Below, in pieces: positions 39,269 through 49,011 of a stretch of DNA of 64,000 bases. A program made the position numbers and the translations under genes. Each line of letters begins with the position of its first letter. The stretch's first letter is position 1. Where the stretch lies: NCBI GenBank assembly GCA_024278935.1, contig JAJRSF010000033.1, forward strand, positions 1-64,000, in the 5' to 3' direction. Under the pieces are notes generated by a model. That model worked only from the letters and a program-made list of their open reading frames with translations. It was not told where the DNA came from and ran no database searches. The stretch is from Candidatus Zixiibacteriota bacterium (GTDB taxonomy: Bacteria; Zixibacteria; MSB-5A5; GN15; FEB-12).

Positions 39269-41086
39269 ATGACGACCTCAACAAAAACAAAACCTGCCCC
39301 AAAATGGGACTTAGATTCAATTTTTGAAGGCGGCTCTGCTTCAGAAGCGTATAAGAAACATCGCCAAGATGTCAAGGTACGTTTAGAAAAAGCTGAAAAA
39401 GATTTAAACCAACTGCAAACAGGACTTGACGATTCATCTCTTTCTGTCTGGGCAGATTTTATCTTAGATTGGCAAACACTGGGCGAAGATATCGAACTAA
39501 TTCTTTCATTCTCAGGTTGCCTCACATCGCAAGACACAACCGACTCCGCTGCCGATGCTATCGAAAGCGAAGGCATGGTCTATTACTCTCGTTGGCAAAA
39601 AATTAAAGCAACTCTTGAATCACTCGCCCTCCAGCAAACCGACGAAAACTGGAACAAACTTTTAGCTGATGACCGTATCAAAGAAATCGAATTTTATTTA
39701 AACGAAATGCGTGACCTCGCAAAAAGTAAAATGCCCGTTGAAATGGAATCCTTAGCTTTAGAACTTGAAGTAAACGGTTACCATGCCTGGGATCAGATTT
39801 ATAGCAAAATGTCAGGTGGCATGAAAGTTGATTTTGAAGAAAACGGCAAAACCACAACAATGTCTCTCGGTCAGCTTGCAACAAAAATGTCCGATGCCAA
39901 CCGTGACGTTCGCAAACAATCATTTGACAAAATGGTCGGAGCATGGGAAGAAAAAGCAGACCTAGCCGGCATGATGTTAAACTCGATGGCAGGCTTCAGA
40001 CTTTCAATTTATGAACGTCGTGGATGGGAATCAGCTTCATACGAACCACTCAAGCAATCACGTATGCAACAGAAGACGCTTGACACAATGTGGAAAGTTA
40101 TCAAAGATAATCTGCACCGCCTCAAACCATATATCGATGCTAATAAAAAACTTTTAAACATTGATAAATTTTCATGGTACGACCAGTTTGCTCCTTGTGG
40201 TAATGCTGAAAAGATATACCCATACGACGAAGCAGCTGAATTTATCTATGAAAATGTCAAAACTTTTTCACCGGACATGGCTGCATTTTGTAAAATGGCT
40301 ATTGACAAAAATTGGATTGAAGCTGAAGATCGTCCGAACAAGCGTGGCGGTGGTTTCTGTACCGGCATGGGCAAAAATAATCAATCTCGGATTTTCATGA
40401 CTTATGCAAACACATATGAAAACCTTCTGACTCTCGCCCATGAACTTGGTCATGCCTATCATAGCTGGGTCTTAAATGACAAAGCTCCGTTTGCCCAACA
40501 CTACCCAATGAACCTTGCCGAGACCGCATCAACATTTGCCGAAGCAGTTGTCACCGACGCTGCCCTGGCTCAAACTGAAGATGCCCGGGAAAAGCTGATG
40601 CTTATCGAGCAGAAGTTACAAGGTGCCTACACTATGATGTGTGACATTCATTCAAGGTATATCTTTGATACCAAGTTTTATAAAAAACGTAAAGATGGTG
40701 TCCTTTCTACCCAAGAACTAAAAGACTTAATGGTCGAAGCACAAAAAGAAGCCTTTGGCGATTTGCTTGATGACTCAGGTTATCATCCTCTGTTCTGGTG
40801 TTCGAAATTACATTTCTACTTTACCGGTGCTCCATTTTATAACTTCCCGTACACCTTCGGATATATGTATTCCGGTGGTTTATATGCCAGAGCAAAATCA
40901 GAAGGCGCAACATTTGCCGCCAAGTATGATTCGCTCTTAGCAGATACCGGTATCATGACAACTGAAGCACTCACCGAAAAACATCTTGGTGTTGACCTTA
41001 CCGATGAATCTTTCTGGAAAGGTGCTGTTGATACTGCTCTTGCCGATGTAGATGAGTTTGTAAAATTAGTGGATGAGCTATCCTAA
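39269..41086 (+). CDS. pepF: M3-family oligoendopeptidase F
   Basis: 605 residues with the M3 zinc motif HELGHAYHSW (about residue 390) and downstream Glu in NLAETASTFAE. N-terminal helical oligopeptidase_F region. It hydrolyses short peptides (roughly 7-20 residues) in the cytoplasm; no signal peptide. AAATGG-AGA before the start is a fair RBS. It ends four bases before the AlkD-like gene, suggesting co-transcription. Confidence 0.95.
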   Translation: MTTSTKTKPAPKWDLDSIFEGGSASEAYKKHRQDVKVRLEKAEKDLNQLQTGLDDSSLSVWADFILDWQTLGEDIELILSFSGCLTSQDTTDSAADAIESEGMVYYSRWQKIKATLESLALQQTDENWNKLLADDRIKEIEFYLNEMRDLAKSKMPVEMESLALELEVNGYHAWDQIYSKMSGGMKVDFEENGKTTTMSLGQLATKMSDANRDVRKQSFDKMVGAWEEKADLAGMMLNSMAGFRLSIYERRGWESASYEPLKQSRMQQKTLDTMWKVIKDNLHRLKPYIDANKKLLNIDKFSWYDQFAPCGNAEKIYPYDEAAEFIYENVKTFSPDMAAFCKMAIDKNWIEAEDRPNKRGGGFCTGMGKNNQSRIFMTYANTYENLLTLAHELGHAYHSWVLNDKAPFAQHYPMNLAETASTFAEAVVTDAALAQTEDAREKLMLIEQKLQGAYTMMCDIHSRYIFDTKFYKKRKDGVLSTQELKDLMVEAQKEAFGDLLDDSGYHPLFWCSKLHFYFTGAPFYNFPYTFGYMYSGGLYARAKSEGATFAAKYDSLLADTGIMTTEALTEKHLGVDLTDESFWKGAVDTALADVDEFVKLVDELS

Positions 41087-41089
41087 ATT

Positions 41090-42202
41090 ATGGCTCCTGA
41101 TATTGAAATTAGACCGGAGTCTGGTCTCTGGAAAGATTCAATAAATTCAGAAACGGTTAAAACCCTAGCTGCACAACTTGGTCGAGCTTCCAAAAAGTTC
41201 GACCAATGCGGCTTTACCGATTTTATACTGACGGAAGATTTTTTTAAACGTGAGTTGAAAGAACGCATCAACACCATAGCCGAAGCACTCAAAGAATTCC
41301 TTCCGAAAAATTACCATCAAGCTATCAAGATACTCATCAAAACTGCACCTCTTGCTGGAACTTTTGAAAACTGGGCAATGCTTACCTATGTAGAAAAGTT
41401 CGGACTTGATTATTTTGACGAATCAATACAGGCGATGGAAATCCTCACAAGATACAGTACGGCAGAGTTTGCCATCCGCCCCTATATGATTCAGCATACT
41501 GAAAAGATGATTCCGATTTTACACAAGTGGGCAGTTGATAATAACGAGCATGTCCGCAGACTTGCTGCCGAAGGGACTCGTCCTCGCGGTGTATGGATGC
41601 CTCATGTTGAACAGTTCAAAAAAGACCCAACCGAAGTTTTGCGAATTCTTGAAATTTTGAAAGCAGATTCATCGTTGTATGTTCGCAAAGCAGTCGCAAA
41701 TAATCTTAATGATATTTCAAAAGATCATCCTCTTCTCGTTATCAAAACTGGAAAAAAATGGCTCAAACAAAATTGCCCCGAAACAAATTGGATTGTCAAA
41801 CATGCCTGTCGTACACTTCTAAAAAAAGGCCAACCCGAAGTGTTCCCTCTCTTTGGATTCACTGAAAAGCCAAAGCTTAAAATTTCAAACTTCAAAATGG
41901 ATAAAAAGAAAATTACGATTGGTGATTCAGCTATAATTTCATTTGATCTTTTATCGAAAACTTCAAAGAACCAAAAACTGGCGATAGATTATAAATTGTA
42001 TTACATGAAAAAAAACGGTAAACAATCCCCAAAAGTTTTTAAACTTTCAGAAAAAAAAATGGACGGCAACCAGCATATCCCCCTTTCTACAAAACATTCC
42101 TTCAAAGAGATGTCTACCCGTAAACATTATGCGGGCAAACACAGCCTTGAACTTATTATCAATGGCAATATCGTAGCTTCACTCGACTTTTCTTTATCTT
42201 GA
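41090..42202 (+). CDS. DNA alkylation repair protein, AlkD-like
   Basis: 370 residues. Residues about 30-250 form HEAT-like helical repeats of the AlkC/AlkD fold (RLAAEGTRPRGVWMPH and SLYVRKAVANNLNDISKDHP are characteristic of the longer AlkC-type). The C-terminal 100 residues look like an Ig-type beta domain (AIISFDLLSKTSKNQKLAIDYKLYYMKKNGKQ), also seen in AlkC/AlkX subfamilies. It should excise N3/N7-alkylated bases. Four bases after pepF. Confidence 0.88.
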   Translation: MAPDIEIRPESGLWKDSINSETVKTLAAQLGRASKKFDQCGFTDFILTEDFFKRELKERINTIAEALKEFLPKNYHQAIKILIKTAPLAGTFENWAMLTYVEKFGLDYFDESIQAMEILTRYSTAEFAIRPYMIQHTEKMIPILHKWAVDNNEHVRRLAAEGTRPRGVWMPHVEQFKKDPTEVLRILEILKADSSLYVRKAVANNLNDISKDHPLLVIKTGKKWLKQNCPETNWIVKHACRTLLKKGQPEVFPLFGFTEKPKLKISNFKMDKKKITIGDSAIISFDLLSKTSKNQKLAIDYKLYYMKKNGKQSPKVFKLSEKKMDGNQHIPLSTKHSFKEMSTRKHYAGKHSLELIINGNIVASLDFSLS

Positions 42203-42274
42203 TTTTCTCAGGAACATTTTTATCTTTCTAACTGTTTATTGGTTATAAACTCTCGATAACAAAAAGGAATAATT

Positions 42275-43192
42275 ATGTTCGCAAAAAAATCATTGATGAT
42301 TTTCTGCTTTGTCGCTTTCGCAACAGCATCTGTTTTTGCACAAAGACCTGAACCAAAGAAAACAGAAGTGCTCGGTCATACTATGTATACCTTGCTCAAG
42401 CCGGGTGATATCCCCGCAATTTTTGACCCACAGTTTATTTCTATTGCCGATGCCGAATCGTTGTACTACGATAATGAACCGGTTATCGTTGTTACCGATG
42501 GGAACAAAGCCAAAGCATATTCTATATGGCATCTTGACCAGCACGAAATTGTAAATGATTATATAAATGGCAAAGCAATCACGGTCACATGGTGACCACT
42601 TTGCTATACCGGTATCGTGTATACCGCAAATGTAGATTCTATCCGTCATACTTTCCAAGCATCTGGTTCCCTCTGGCAGGATGCCTTAGTCATGCAGGAT
42701 TTAGAAAACAAAACTCTTTGGGCGCAAATAACAGGTGAAGCAATTCAGGGAGATCTCAAAGGAAAAAAACTTGAGATGTTTAACAGTTTTTTCCATTCCA
42801 CTTTTGCTGAATTCAAAAAACAATACCCTAACGGAGTTCTTCTGAAAAAAGAAATCATTGGTGAAGCTAGTTCGCATTATAAAAAATATATGGATGACAG
42901 CACCAAGTTCGGAATTTTTGAACGTGCCGATACATTTAATAAACTCGGTGGCAAAGAATTAGTATTTGGGATTCGTCATGACGATAAAATTGTCGCAGTT
43001 TCAAAAGACTATTTAATAAAAAATAAAAGTTATTCATTTAAATCAGGTGAGCTGACAGTTGTTATAGATTTTGATAATGAATCAAATACAGTTATAGCTT
43101 ATGAAAAGAAAGATAATAAACCTGTTGGTGTGGTAACATCGTATTGGTTTGCCTGGATTTCTTTCTTCTCTGAAACGGAGTTAATCCATTAA
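42275..43192 (+). CDS. DUF3179-family protein with in-frame UGA, candidate selenoprotein
   Basis: A signal peptide (to about 22) and DUF3179 sequence PVIVVTDGNKAKAYSIWHLDQHEIVND run into TGA at 42593-42595 (codon 107) in the phrase TVTW-UGA-PLC. Family members read VTYCPLC here, so UGA stands for the first Cys of CPLC, giving a UxxC redox motif. The frame continues with the rest of the family (FQASGSLWQDALVMQD, LWAQITGEAIQG) for a total of 305 residues. A hairpin that fits the bacterial SECIS pattern follows directly (separate entry). Secreted or periplasmic. Family function is not established. Next are an FAD oxidoreductase and a membrane Fe-S protein. A single TGC-to-TGA change is the alternative. 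Confidence 0.88.
42596..42630 (+). promoter_or_regulatory. Candidate bacterial SECIS element
   Basis: Directly after the UGA: TTTG (42600-42603) pairs with CAAA (42627-42630), a 6-base 5' bulge CTATAC, then CGGTAT (42610-42615) pairs with ATACCG (42621-42626) around the loop CGTGT. The apical loop is 20 bases from the UGA and has G as its second base; the known bacterial consensus asks for about 16-37 bases and a G in the first two loop positions. Confidence 0.65.
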
Positions 43193-43267
43193 AAGTTTAA
43201 ACTTTACATACAAAGATATTAACAGCACCTTTTTAGAACTTACTGAAAGAACTCAAAGGAGCAATGT

Positions 43268-44524
43268 ATGCACTATGTCATAATTGGAAATGGTGTCGCC
43301 GGAATCAATGCCGCCAATTCACTGCGAAATTACGATAACGATGCCGAGATTTCAATTATCTCCTATGAAACCGAGCATCATTTTAGTCGCACAGCTCTTA
43401 TGTATGTTTTCTGCGGTCAGCTCAGCGAACAATGCGTTGAACCATTTGAACGAGACCACTATGAAAAAATGGGCTTCAAACGTATCAACGATAAAGTCAG
43501 CACACTTGACCCCGACGCCAACAAGCTCATGCTTGAAAGTGGCAAGACCGTATCGTATGACAAATTACTTATCGCATGTGGCTCTGTACCCGCAATGTTT
43601 GGATGGCCCGGTTCGGAATTAGATGGTGTTGGTAATTTTGTCACATGGCAAGATTTACAATGGCTCAAGGAAAAAGCTAAAACTTCAAAAAAAGCTGTCG
43701 TTGTTGGTGGAGGACTTATCGGAATCGAAACAGTTGAAATTCTTTTACTTGCTGGTATCGATGTAACATTTTTAATTCGTGAAGATTTCTATTGGCCAAT
43801 AGCACTTGACCAAAATGAAGGTGACATTATCGCCGACCATATGCGACATCATAAAGTTGATTTGCGATTGAAAACCGAATTTGCCGAGATACTTGGTAAA
43901 GATGGAAAAGTTGTCGGAGTCAAAACAGGCGACGGTGAAATTGTCGATTGCGATTTAGTCGTCATCGCCGTTGGTGTTCGTCCACAAACCGATTGGCTCA
44001 AAGAGTCATCTCTTGCTCTGGATGAACGTGGCGGAATTATCGCCGATGAAAATCTGAAAACAAATTATGATAATATATACACCGCCGGCGATTGTGCAGC
44101 AGTCATGTGGTTCAACAATGTTCGTCGCCCTGAACAACTTTGGTACACTGGTCGTGACCAAGGTAAGATAGCAGCATCGAATTTGATAGGCATGAACAAA
44201 ATTTACAAACGGGGTACGTTTTATAACTCGGCAAAGTTTTTTGATATTAAGTATACTACCGCAGGACTTGTCAATTTTAATCTCGATGGTGAGAAAAATT
44301 ATTTTTCTCAAGAAGATGACACCAACTATACCATTCGCATAACATACCTACCAGACAATTCTGTTGCAGGGTTTAATATGCTTGGACGAAGATGGGACCA
44401 TCGGGTGCTTGTCAACTGGGTTGATGAAAAACGGCAACTTGACTGGGTACTGAAGCATCTACATGAAGCACTCTTTGATGAAGAGTTCATGCCAACCTTT
44501 AAACTCAACCAAAAAGTTTCCTAG
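43268..44524 (+). CDS. FAD/NAD-dependent pyridine nucleotide-disulfide-type oxidoreductase
   Basis: 418 residues with N-terminal FAD motif YVIIGNGVAGINAA, NAD motif VVVGGGLIGIETVE (about 143-156) and second FAD motif NIYTAGDCA (about 275). It has no CxxxxC redox disulfide; the pattern resembles rubredoxin/ferredoxin or nitrite-reductase-type reductases. It could deliver electrons to the membrane Fe-S protein encoded seven bases on or to the DUF3179 protein. AAAGGAG upstream confirms the start. Confidence 0.88.
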   Translation: MHYVIIGNGVAGINAANSLRNYDNDAEISIISYETEHHFSRTALMYVFCGQLSEQCVEPFERDHYEKMGFKRINDKVSTLDPDANKLMLESGKTVSYDKLLIACGSVPAMFGWPGSELDGVGNFVTWQDLQWLKEKAKTSKKAVVVGGGLIGIETVEILLLAGIDVTFLIREDFYWPIALDQNEGDIIADHMRHHKVDLRLKTEFAEILGKDGKVVGVKTGDGEIVDCDLVVIAVGVRPQTDWLKESSLALDERGGIIADENLKTNYDNIYTAGDCAAVMWFNNVRRPEQLWYTGRDQGKIAASNLIGMNKIYKRGTFYNSAKFFDIKYTTAGLVNFNLDGEKNYFSQEDDTNYTIRITYLPDNSVAGFNMLGRRWDHRVLVNWVDEKRQLDWVLKHLHEALFDEEFMPTFKLNQKVS

Positions 44525-44536
44525 GATGGATTGATT

Positions 44537-45634
44537 ATGCAAGCAAGTTTGATGTCAACTTATAAATCTCCTTTGAAATCTAAAGGGATGATAGCCTGGG
44601 TACTTTCATTTTTACTTTTTGCTTTTTATCTGCTCATTTATTTTACAAACATACCTGACAGTTGGGCGCATCTTGTTGGGCTTGAAAGTAAATGGAATCT
44701 CTATGGCGTTCTCTATACAATTTCAATCGTCGCAGGTGGTTTGTTTTTTATCAATACCCATGGCAATAGTCGTTACCAAAAGTTCAGAACTTTCACACTC
44801 ATATTTTTCCAAATCGTTTTTGCTTTTTCTATCCCAGAAATCATGGGAATGTTTGAATCAAAAGGATTCAACTTCGCTAAGTTCTGGCCATTAGGTATAG
44901 AACAGTTTAGTCCAGAATATATTTTTGAATATCCGCTTCTCATAATTGTCTACGCCTTTGTTGGTTCTTTAATCGTCGCACCAATCCTGACTCTTCTCTA
45001 TGGGAAACGATGGTACTGTTCATGGGTCTGCGGATGCGGTGGTCTTGCTGAAACAGCCGGCGATCCATTCCGTCAGCTATCGAGTAAATCTGTCAAGGCA
45101 TGGAAGTTTGAACAGATTTCTATCCATACTGTTTTACTGCTTGCGATTCTTTCAACATCGCTTGTCATTATCAACTGGGGTCTGCACTTCGAAAACGCAG
45201 CAGGTGAGTGGGTAACAAATCATGCAACTTTTGATTAGGTCGCCTCAAAGATTCAAGGCACCTACCAGTTCTTAGTTGTTGCTATGCTCTCGGGAGTGCT
45301 TGGCGTGGGACTCTACCCGTTGATGGGTTCAAGAGTCTGGTGTCGGTTCTTCTGTCCAATGGCTGCCTTGCTTGGCTTGATTCAGAAATTCGGAAGGTTC
45401 CGCATAACCGTCAAAGATGAGATGTGTATCTCCTGCGGGAACTGTTCGACATATTGTGAGATGGGTATCGATGTTCGCTCCTACGCTCAGACCAATCAAT
45501 CATTCAAACGAGCTTCTTGTGTTGGTTGTGGGATGTGCGCTCATGTCTGCCCTCGTGGAGTACTTCGACTTGAAAACAAATGGGACTTCCGCAACACTGC
45601 CGACAAAAACAAACGCAAAGTTTTCGATTTATAG
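44537..45634 (+). CDS. NapH/NosR-like membrane Fe-S protein with in-frame UAG
   Basis: From ATG 44537 (GGATGGA upstream) the frame encodes four to five membrane helices and WYCSWVCGCGGLAETAGD, the NapH/CcoG-type Cys motif, then reaches TAG at 45236-45238 and continues in frame with QGTYQFLVVAMLSGVLGVGLYPL (a helix), VWCRFFCPM and two [4Fe-4S] motifs CISCGNCSTYCEMG and CVGCGMCAHVCPRG. About 364 residues read through. Such proteins pass electrons from quinol or a flavoprotein through the membrane. The stop splits a conserved core, and a CAG-to-TAG change is simplest. Confidence 0.87.
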
Positions 45635-45685
45635 GAATCATCGCTTCTTTTATTTTAATTCGTAAATCAGACTTATATTATAGGT

Positions 45686-45702
45686 AGGTCTTTTCAAGAC
45701 CT
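45686..45702. repeat. Intergenic hairpin repeat (AGGTCT family), copy 3
   Basis: AGGTCTT-TTC-AAGACCT, followed by a T-rich tail on the plus strand; it may serve as terminator of the NapH-like gene. Confidence 0.65.
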
Positions 45703-45734
45703 GACTTTTCTTTTAATAAAACTTCAAAAAACAG

Positions 45735-47288
45735 TTACCAGCTTTGGCAGATAATTGTTTTTTTGTCTTTCACATAGTAAATACAATCATTTACTTCATC
45801 AACTGCATATATTGGAGTTTTTGTATTTAAACAAAGTTCAGAAACAAGTTCACCGGTTAAAAAGTTAATCTTCGCAATACCATCACATTTTGAGCCCTCT
45901 TGCAGAATATTTTTCTTGAGCATATAAAGATAGGAACTACTTTCATCAGAACTTTTGTATTCCGGTACTTCTAAATTGAAAAACATATCAGAGTATATTG
46001 AAAAACCGAGAGCTGCTACAAACAATAATGTTTTCCCTAAACTCATATCAGGTGGCTGCACTTCGGTATGGAAAACTATATTTCCCAATGTGTCAATTTG
46101 CATAAGATTTTGAGATGATTGTATATAATAACTATCACCAACTAAATAAATTTTTTGAGGTTTATCACCATGTTTAAATTTAATTTTATTCGGCAACCGA
46201 ACTGATTCATTTTTTTCATGATCAAATGTATAAATATAATTATCTACATAGATTACAAGTTTGTCACCCTGCCATAACAGATGAGAGTCGTTTTTGTTCA
46301 GAAATAAATCATCAGTAATATACACAATTTTTCCATCAGCTTTATCAATCTTGCCCAGATACATGAATCTTCTTTCCTTTTTCAACCCAGCCAACTTTAA
46401 AATAATGTCCGATTCATTCTGCGTAATTTGTTTAATTCTTTTGTTTATCTTATCTGTTTGCCAAACGACTGAACCATCACTCACATCGATAGCACAAAGA
46501 GATTTCATAACTACCATATACAAAACAGTGCTATCAGAATTTAGCTGTGCAAAAGCAAAATTATCTTTTTTGACAATATGATGTCTCTGCTTAAATTCTT
46601 TTTCCCATAGTATTTCCCCGGTATGAAAGTTCCATTTACGAACATACTTTTTATCATCAAGAATTATCATAGTACTATCAGTATCAAAAACCGGAGGTTG
46701 ATTTCCGATGATTGTTTTAACAGAAATATTTTCTGATTTTTTCTCTTTTAATATCTTTGGCTTTTCTTTTTTATATGCTAACGAATCGACCCAGATACTG
46801 TTTCCGGATTGCAAATCAATAACTCGCAGAGAAATATTTTTTTTCGTATCATACGAATAAAAAAATAAATTTCCATTAGGCAGTCTATAGCCACCAAGAC
46901 TATGATAAATATCCATTGATACATGGTCAGCGATAATTTCTCCAGATGGAACATCCAGAAGGTATGGATACATTTTGTTTCTTATAGGGTCTTTCTTATC
47001 GGGGAAATTTTGTTTATATTGAATAATAATTGCTTTATCTGTCCCACTCAGATGAGTTAATACTGTTTTATCTACATTGTTAAAATCATTAATTTCCCAA
47101 ACAATCTCACCCGTTATACTATTATAAGCTGTAATTGTATTTTTTGAGCCTGCTATTAATAAGCTATCATTGTATGTTTCCAACCAATGAAATTTTTTCT
47201 CACTTTCAACTTCCCAATTGATATCTTGTGCAATAAGGTTTGATGATATAATTAAACCCAAAAGTAAAACCATGAGAATCTTTTTCAA
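45735..47288 (-). CDS. Secreted PQQ-like beta-propeller protein
   Basis: 517 residues with signal peptide (LIISSNLIA-QDINW) and repeated PQQ/WD-type blades: NTITAYNSITGEIVWEIN, HTGEILWEKEF, DVSDGSVVWQTDK, DKADGKIVYI. The propeller is typical of periplasmic or outer-membrane scaffold proteins such as BamB-like and quinoprotein-like proteins, without the catalytic residues of PQQ dehydrogenases. A hydrophobic segment near 420-440 (LGKTLLFVAALGFSIYS) is unusual. Function unknown. Confidence 0.8.
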   Translation of the reverse strand: MKKILMVLLLGLIISSNLIAQDINWEVESEKKFHWLETYNDSLLIAGSKNTITAYNSITGEIVWEINDFNNVDKTVLTHLSGTDKAIIIQYKQNFPDKKDPIRNKMYPYLLDVPSGEIIADHVSMDIYHSLGGYRLPNGNLFFYSYDTKKNISLRVIDLQSGNSIWVDSLAYKKEKPKILKEKKSENISVKTIIGNQPPVFDTDSTMIILDDKKYVRKWNFHTGEILWEKEFKQRHHIVKKDNFAFAQLNSDSTVLYMVVMKSLCAIDVSDGSVVWQTDKINKRIKQITQNESDIILKLAGLKKERRFMYLGKIDKADGKIVYITDDLFLNKNDSHLLWQGDKLVIYVDNYIYTFDHEKNESVRLPNKIKFKHGDKPQKIYLVGDSYYIQSSQNLMQIDTLGNIVFHTEVQPPDMSLGKTLLFVAALGFSIYSDMFFNLEVPEYKSSDESSSYLYMLKKNILQEGSKCDGIAKINFLTGELVSELCLNTKTPIYAVDEVNDCIYYVKDKKTIICQSW

Positions 47289-47491
47289 CGATGTGCCTCC
47301 CGTTATGATACAAAATTTGAATAATCAAATTCATATGATAATTTATTTTTCATTATATTTATATAGCACTTTAAAGAGCATTTATCAATTATCTTTTAAA
47401 TAACCTTTCACAGCTCCCTTACAAACTCTCTTAGATAATATTTGCTGTATTATGAGAATAGTAGAGTGAAATCCTTTTTTGGTTCCGCCAT

Positions 47492-48259
47492 TTATTTAGC
47501 TACAACAATTATTTTTTCTGTCTCGCCGTATGCAACATCAAGTTTATAGTCTCCATAAAAATCAAATTTATTAAATTGAGCATTTTCGAGATTATATTTT
47601 AACTCATCAGTAGTCCAGCATTGCATTATAAACGCATACTCATCAATATCATCTATATTATTGTTTTTTAAGATATGAGTTTCTTTTATTAATAGTTGTT
47701 TTAATGCTATATTAAATTTTGTCTCTGACTTAAATGATAATTGCCCTTTTTCCAAAGAAATAATTTTTTCCGTAATCCGGTTCTTACTTTTTGCTTTATA
47801 AGAATTCTCCCAATCTCTCACATCAAAAACTAAAACGCCATTCTTATGAAGCAATGATTTAAATATCTGAAATATTTTTAACCGTAATTTATTATTAATA
47901 ATATCATTTAAGACCCCACGACAAAGAACTAAATCAAATTTTTGCTTAAACTTTAAATCAAACATATCTGCTTTAAGAAACTCAATATCTAATTTTTCAT
48001 TTACAAGTTTAGTATTAGCTACTGCTATTTGCTCTTTAGAAATATCTATACCTGTAACTTGAAATCCCCGCTGTGCAAGTTCAAGAGCGTAGGTTCCTGT
48101 CCCGCAACCAACATCTAAAATTGATAATTGGTCATGAGAGCTTTTTAAACGGAAAATCTTTTCTATAAAATCGCAATCTTTTTTATATGGTCGTTTTATA
48201 ATATCATCATATGCCCATGCATACTTGGTATAAAACGGTCGATTTATAATATATTCCAT
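47492..48259 (-). CDS. Class I SAM-dependent methyltransferase
   Basis: 255 residues with the SAM motif SILDVGCGTGTYALELAQRGFQVTGIDIS (about 45-75) and post-motif GVLVFDVRDW. The whole protein is one methyltransferase-11/25-like domain; substrate unknown. Monocistronic; no close neighbour gives a clue. Confidence 0.87.
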   Translation of the reverse strand: MEYIINRPFYTKYAWAYDDIIKRPYKKDCDFIEKIFRLKSSHDQLSILDVGCGTGTYALELAQRGFQVTGIDISKEQIAVANTKLVNEKLDIEFLKADMFDLKFKQKFDLVLCRGVLNDIINNKLRLKIFQIFKSLLHKNGVLVFDVRDWENSYKAKSKNRITEKIISLEKGQLSFKSETKFNIALKQLLIKETHILKNNNIDDIDEYAFIMQCWTTDELKYNLENAQFNKFDFYGDYKLDVAYGETEKIIVVAK

Positions 48260-48338
48260 AACTCTAATCTATTATAAAGATTTTGTTATTACAATAAATA
48301 ATCTCTCACACTTCCCCGAAACTCGCGTATATTGTGTT

Positions 48339-48758
48339 ATGCCATGTAAAGATATTACAGATTCGCTCAAAATTTTAGTCGACCAAAATGATAATTTTGT
48401 CCGCTACAAGCTTACCAAAAAAACCTGCGGTGGCGATGTTGGCCGTCGTGCAATGCTAACCAAATGGCTCAAAGACAAACCGATCAGCGAAATATTAAAA
48501 CTGACCCCCGAAGAACTGTTTGTTGAATTCCCGACCGAAAGCAAAACCTGGGAGTATCTCTACCTCAAACATTTCATTGCTATCAAATCCGGCTTAGGCA
48601 TAATCATCGGTGAACACTCGGGCGGGGTCAAAGATTTCTGTACTGTCGATTCAATTGAGTACACCCCCGACGGTATCACTCTTCTCGCCGAATTGTCAGC
48701 AGGAGGAATGAACGACGAAATCAAATCCTGCTCAGGCTGTGGCACTTGCGGAACATAA
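48339..48758 (+). CDS. Small NifU/IscU-like protein with Cys-rich C-terminus
   Basis: 139 residues. The first 70 (KTCGGDVGRRAMLTKWLKDKPISEILKLTPEEL) follow the pattern of the NifU/IscU scaffold (a Cys in a Gly context, then an L-W-L-K-D-K-P-I-S helix), but the set of three scaffold cysteines is not complete. The last residues SCSGCGTCGT form CxxCxxC, a possible metal site. A role in Fe-S or metal handling is inferred. No RBS is obvious before ATG 48339. Confidence 0.6.
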   Translation: MPCKDITDSLKILVDQNDNFVRYKLTKKTCGGDVGRRAMLTKWLKDKPISEILKLTPEELFVEFPTESKTWEYLYLKHFIAIKSGLGIIIGEHSGGVKDFCTVDSIEYTPDGITLLAELSAGGMNDEIKSCSGCGTCGT

Positions 48759-48950
48759 ACGGACTTAACAACTTGCACTAACTTGCATGGTTACTTTCTG
48801 ATTAGTTGCTACTCTTTGCATACTTTCAATTAATTCTACACATTTTTTAATCCAACCCTCATAGACTACTTATATCTACTTTTATCTGTATCTTATTGTC
48901 TGACAACACGATAAATTTTCAGCTCATGTTTTATATTTATAGCCATTTCT

Positions 48951-48966
48951 TGGCTCGTAAGTTGCT
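48951..48966 (+). promoter_or_regulatory. Sigma54 (-24/-12) promoter of the PEP-CTERM gene
   Basis: TGGCTCGTAAGTTGCT matches TGGC-N8-TTGC with GG/GC ten bases apart. The PEP-CTERM gene starts 46 bases later, almost the same spacing as at the glycan operon promoter. Confidence 0.85.
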
Positions 48967-49011
48967 TAGTACTATGTAGATAAAAGAATAAACAGTTATT
49001 TAGGGATTAAC

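Noticed and set aside
42593-42595. UGA read as Trp (code 4)
   Set aside because: The family has Cys, not Trp, at this site, and other genes such as the kinase at 7913 stop at TGA.
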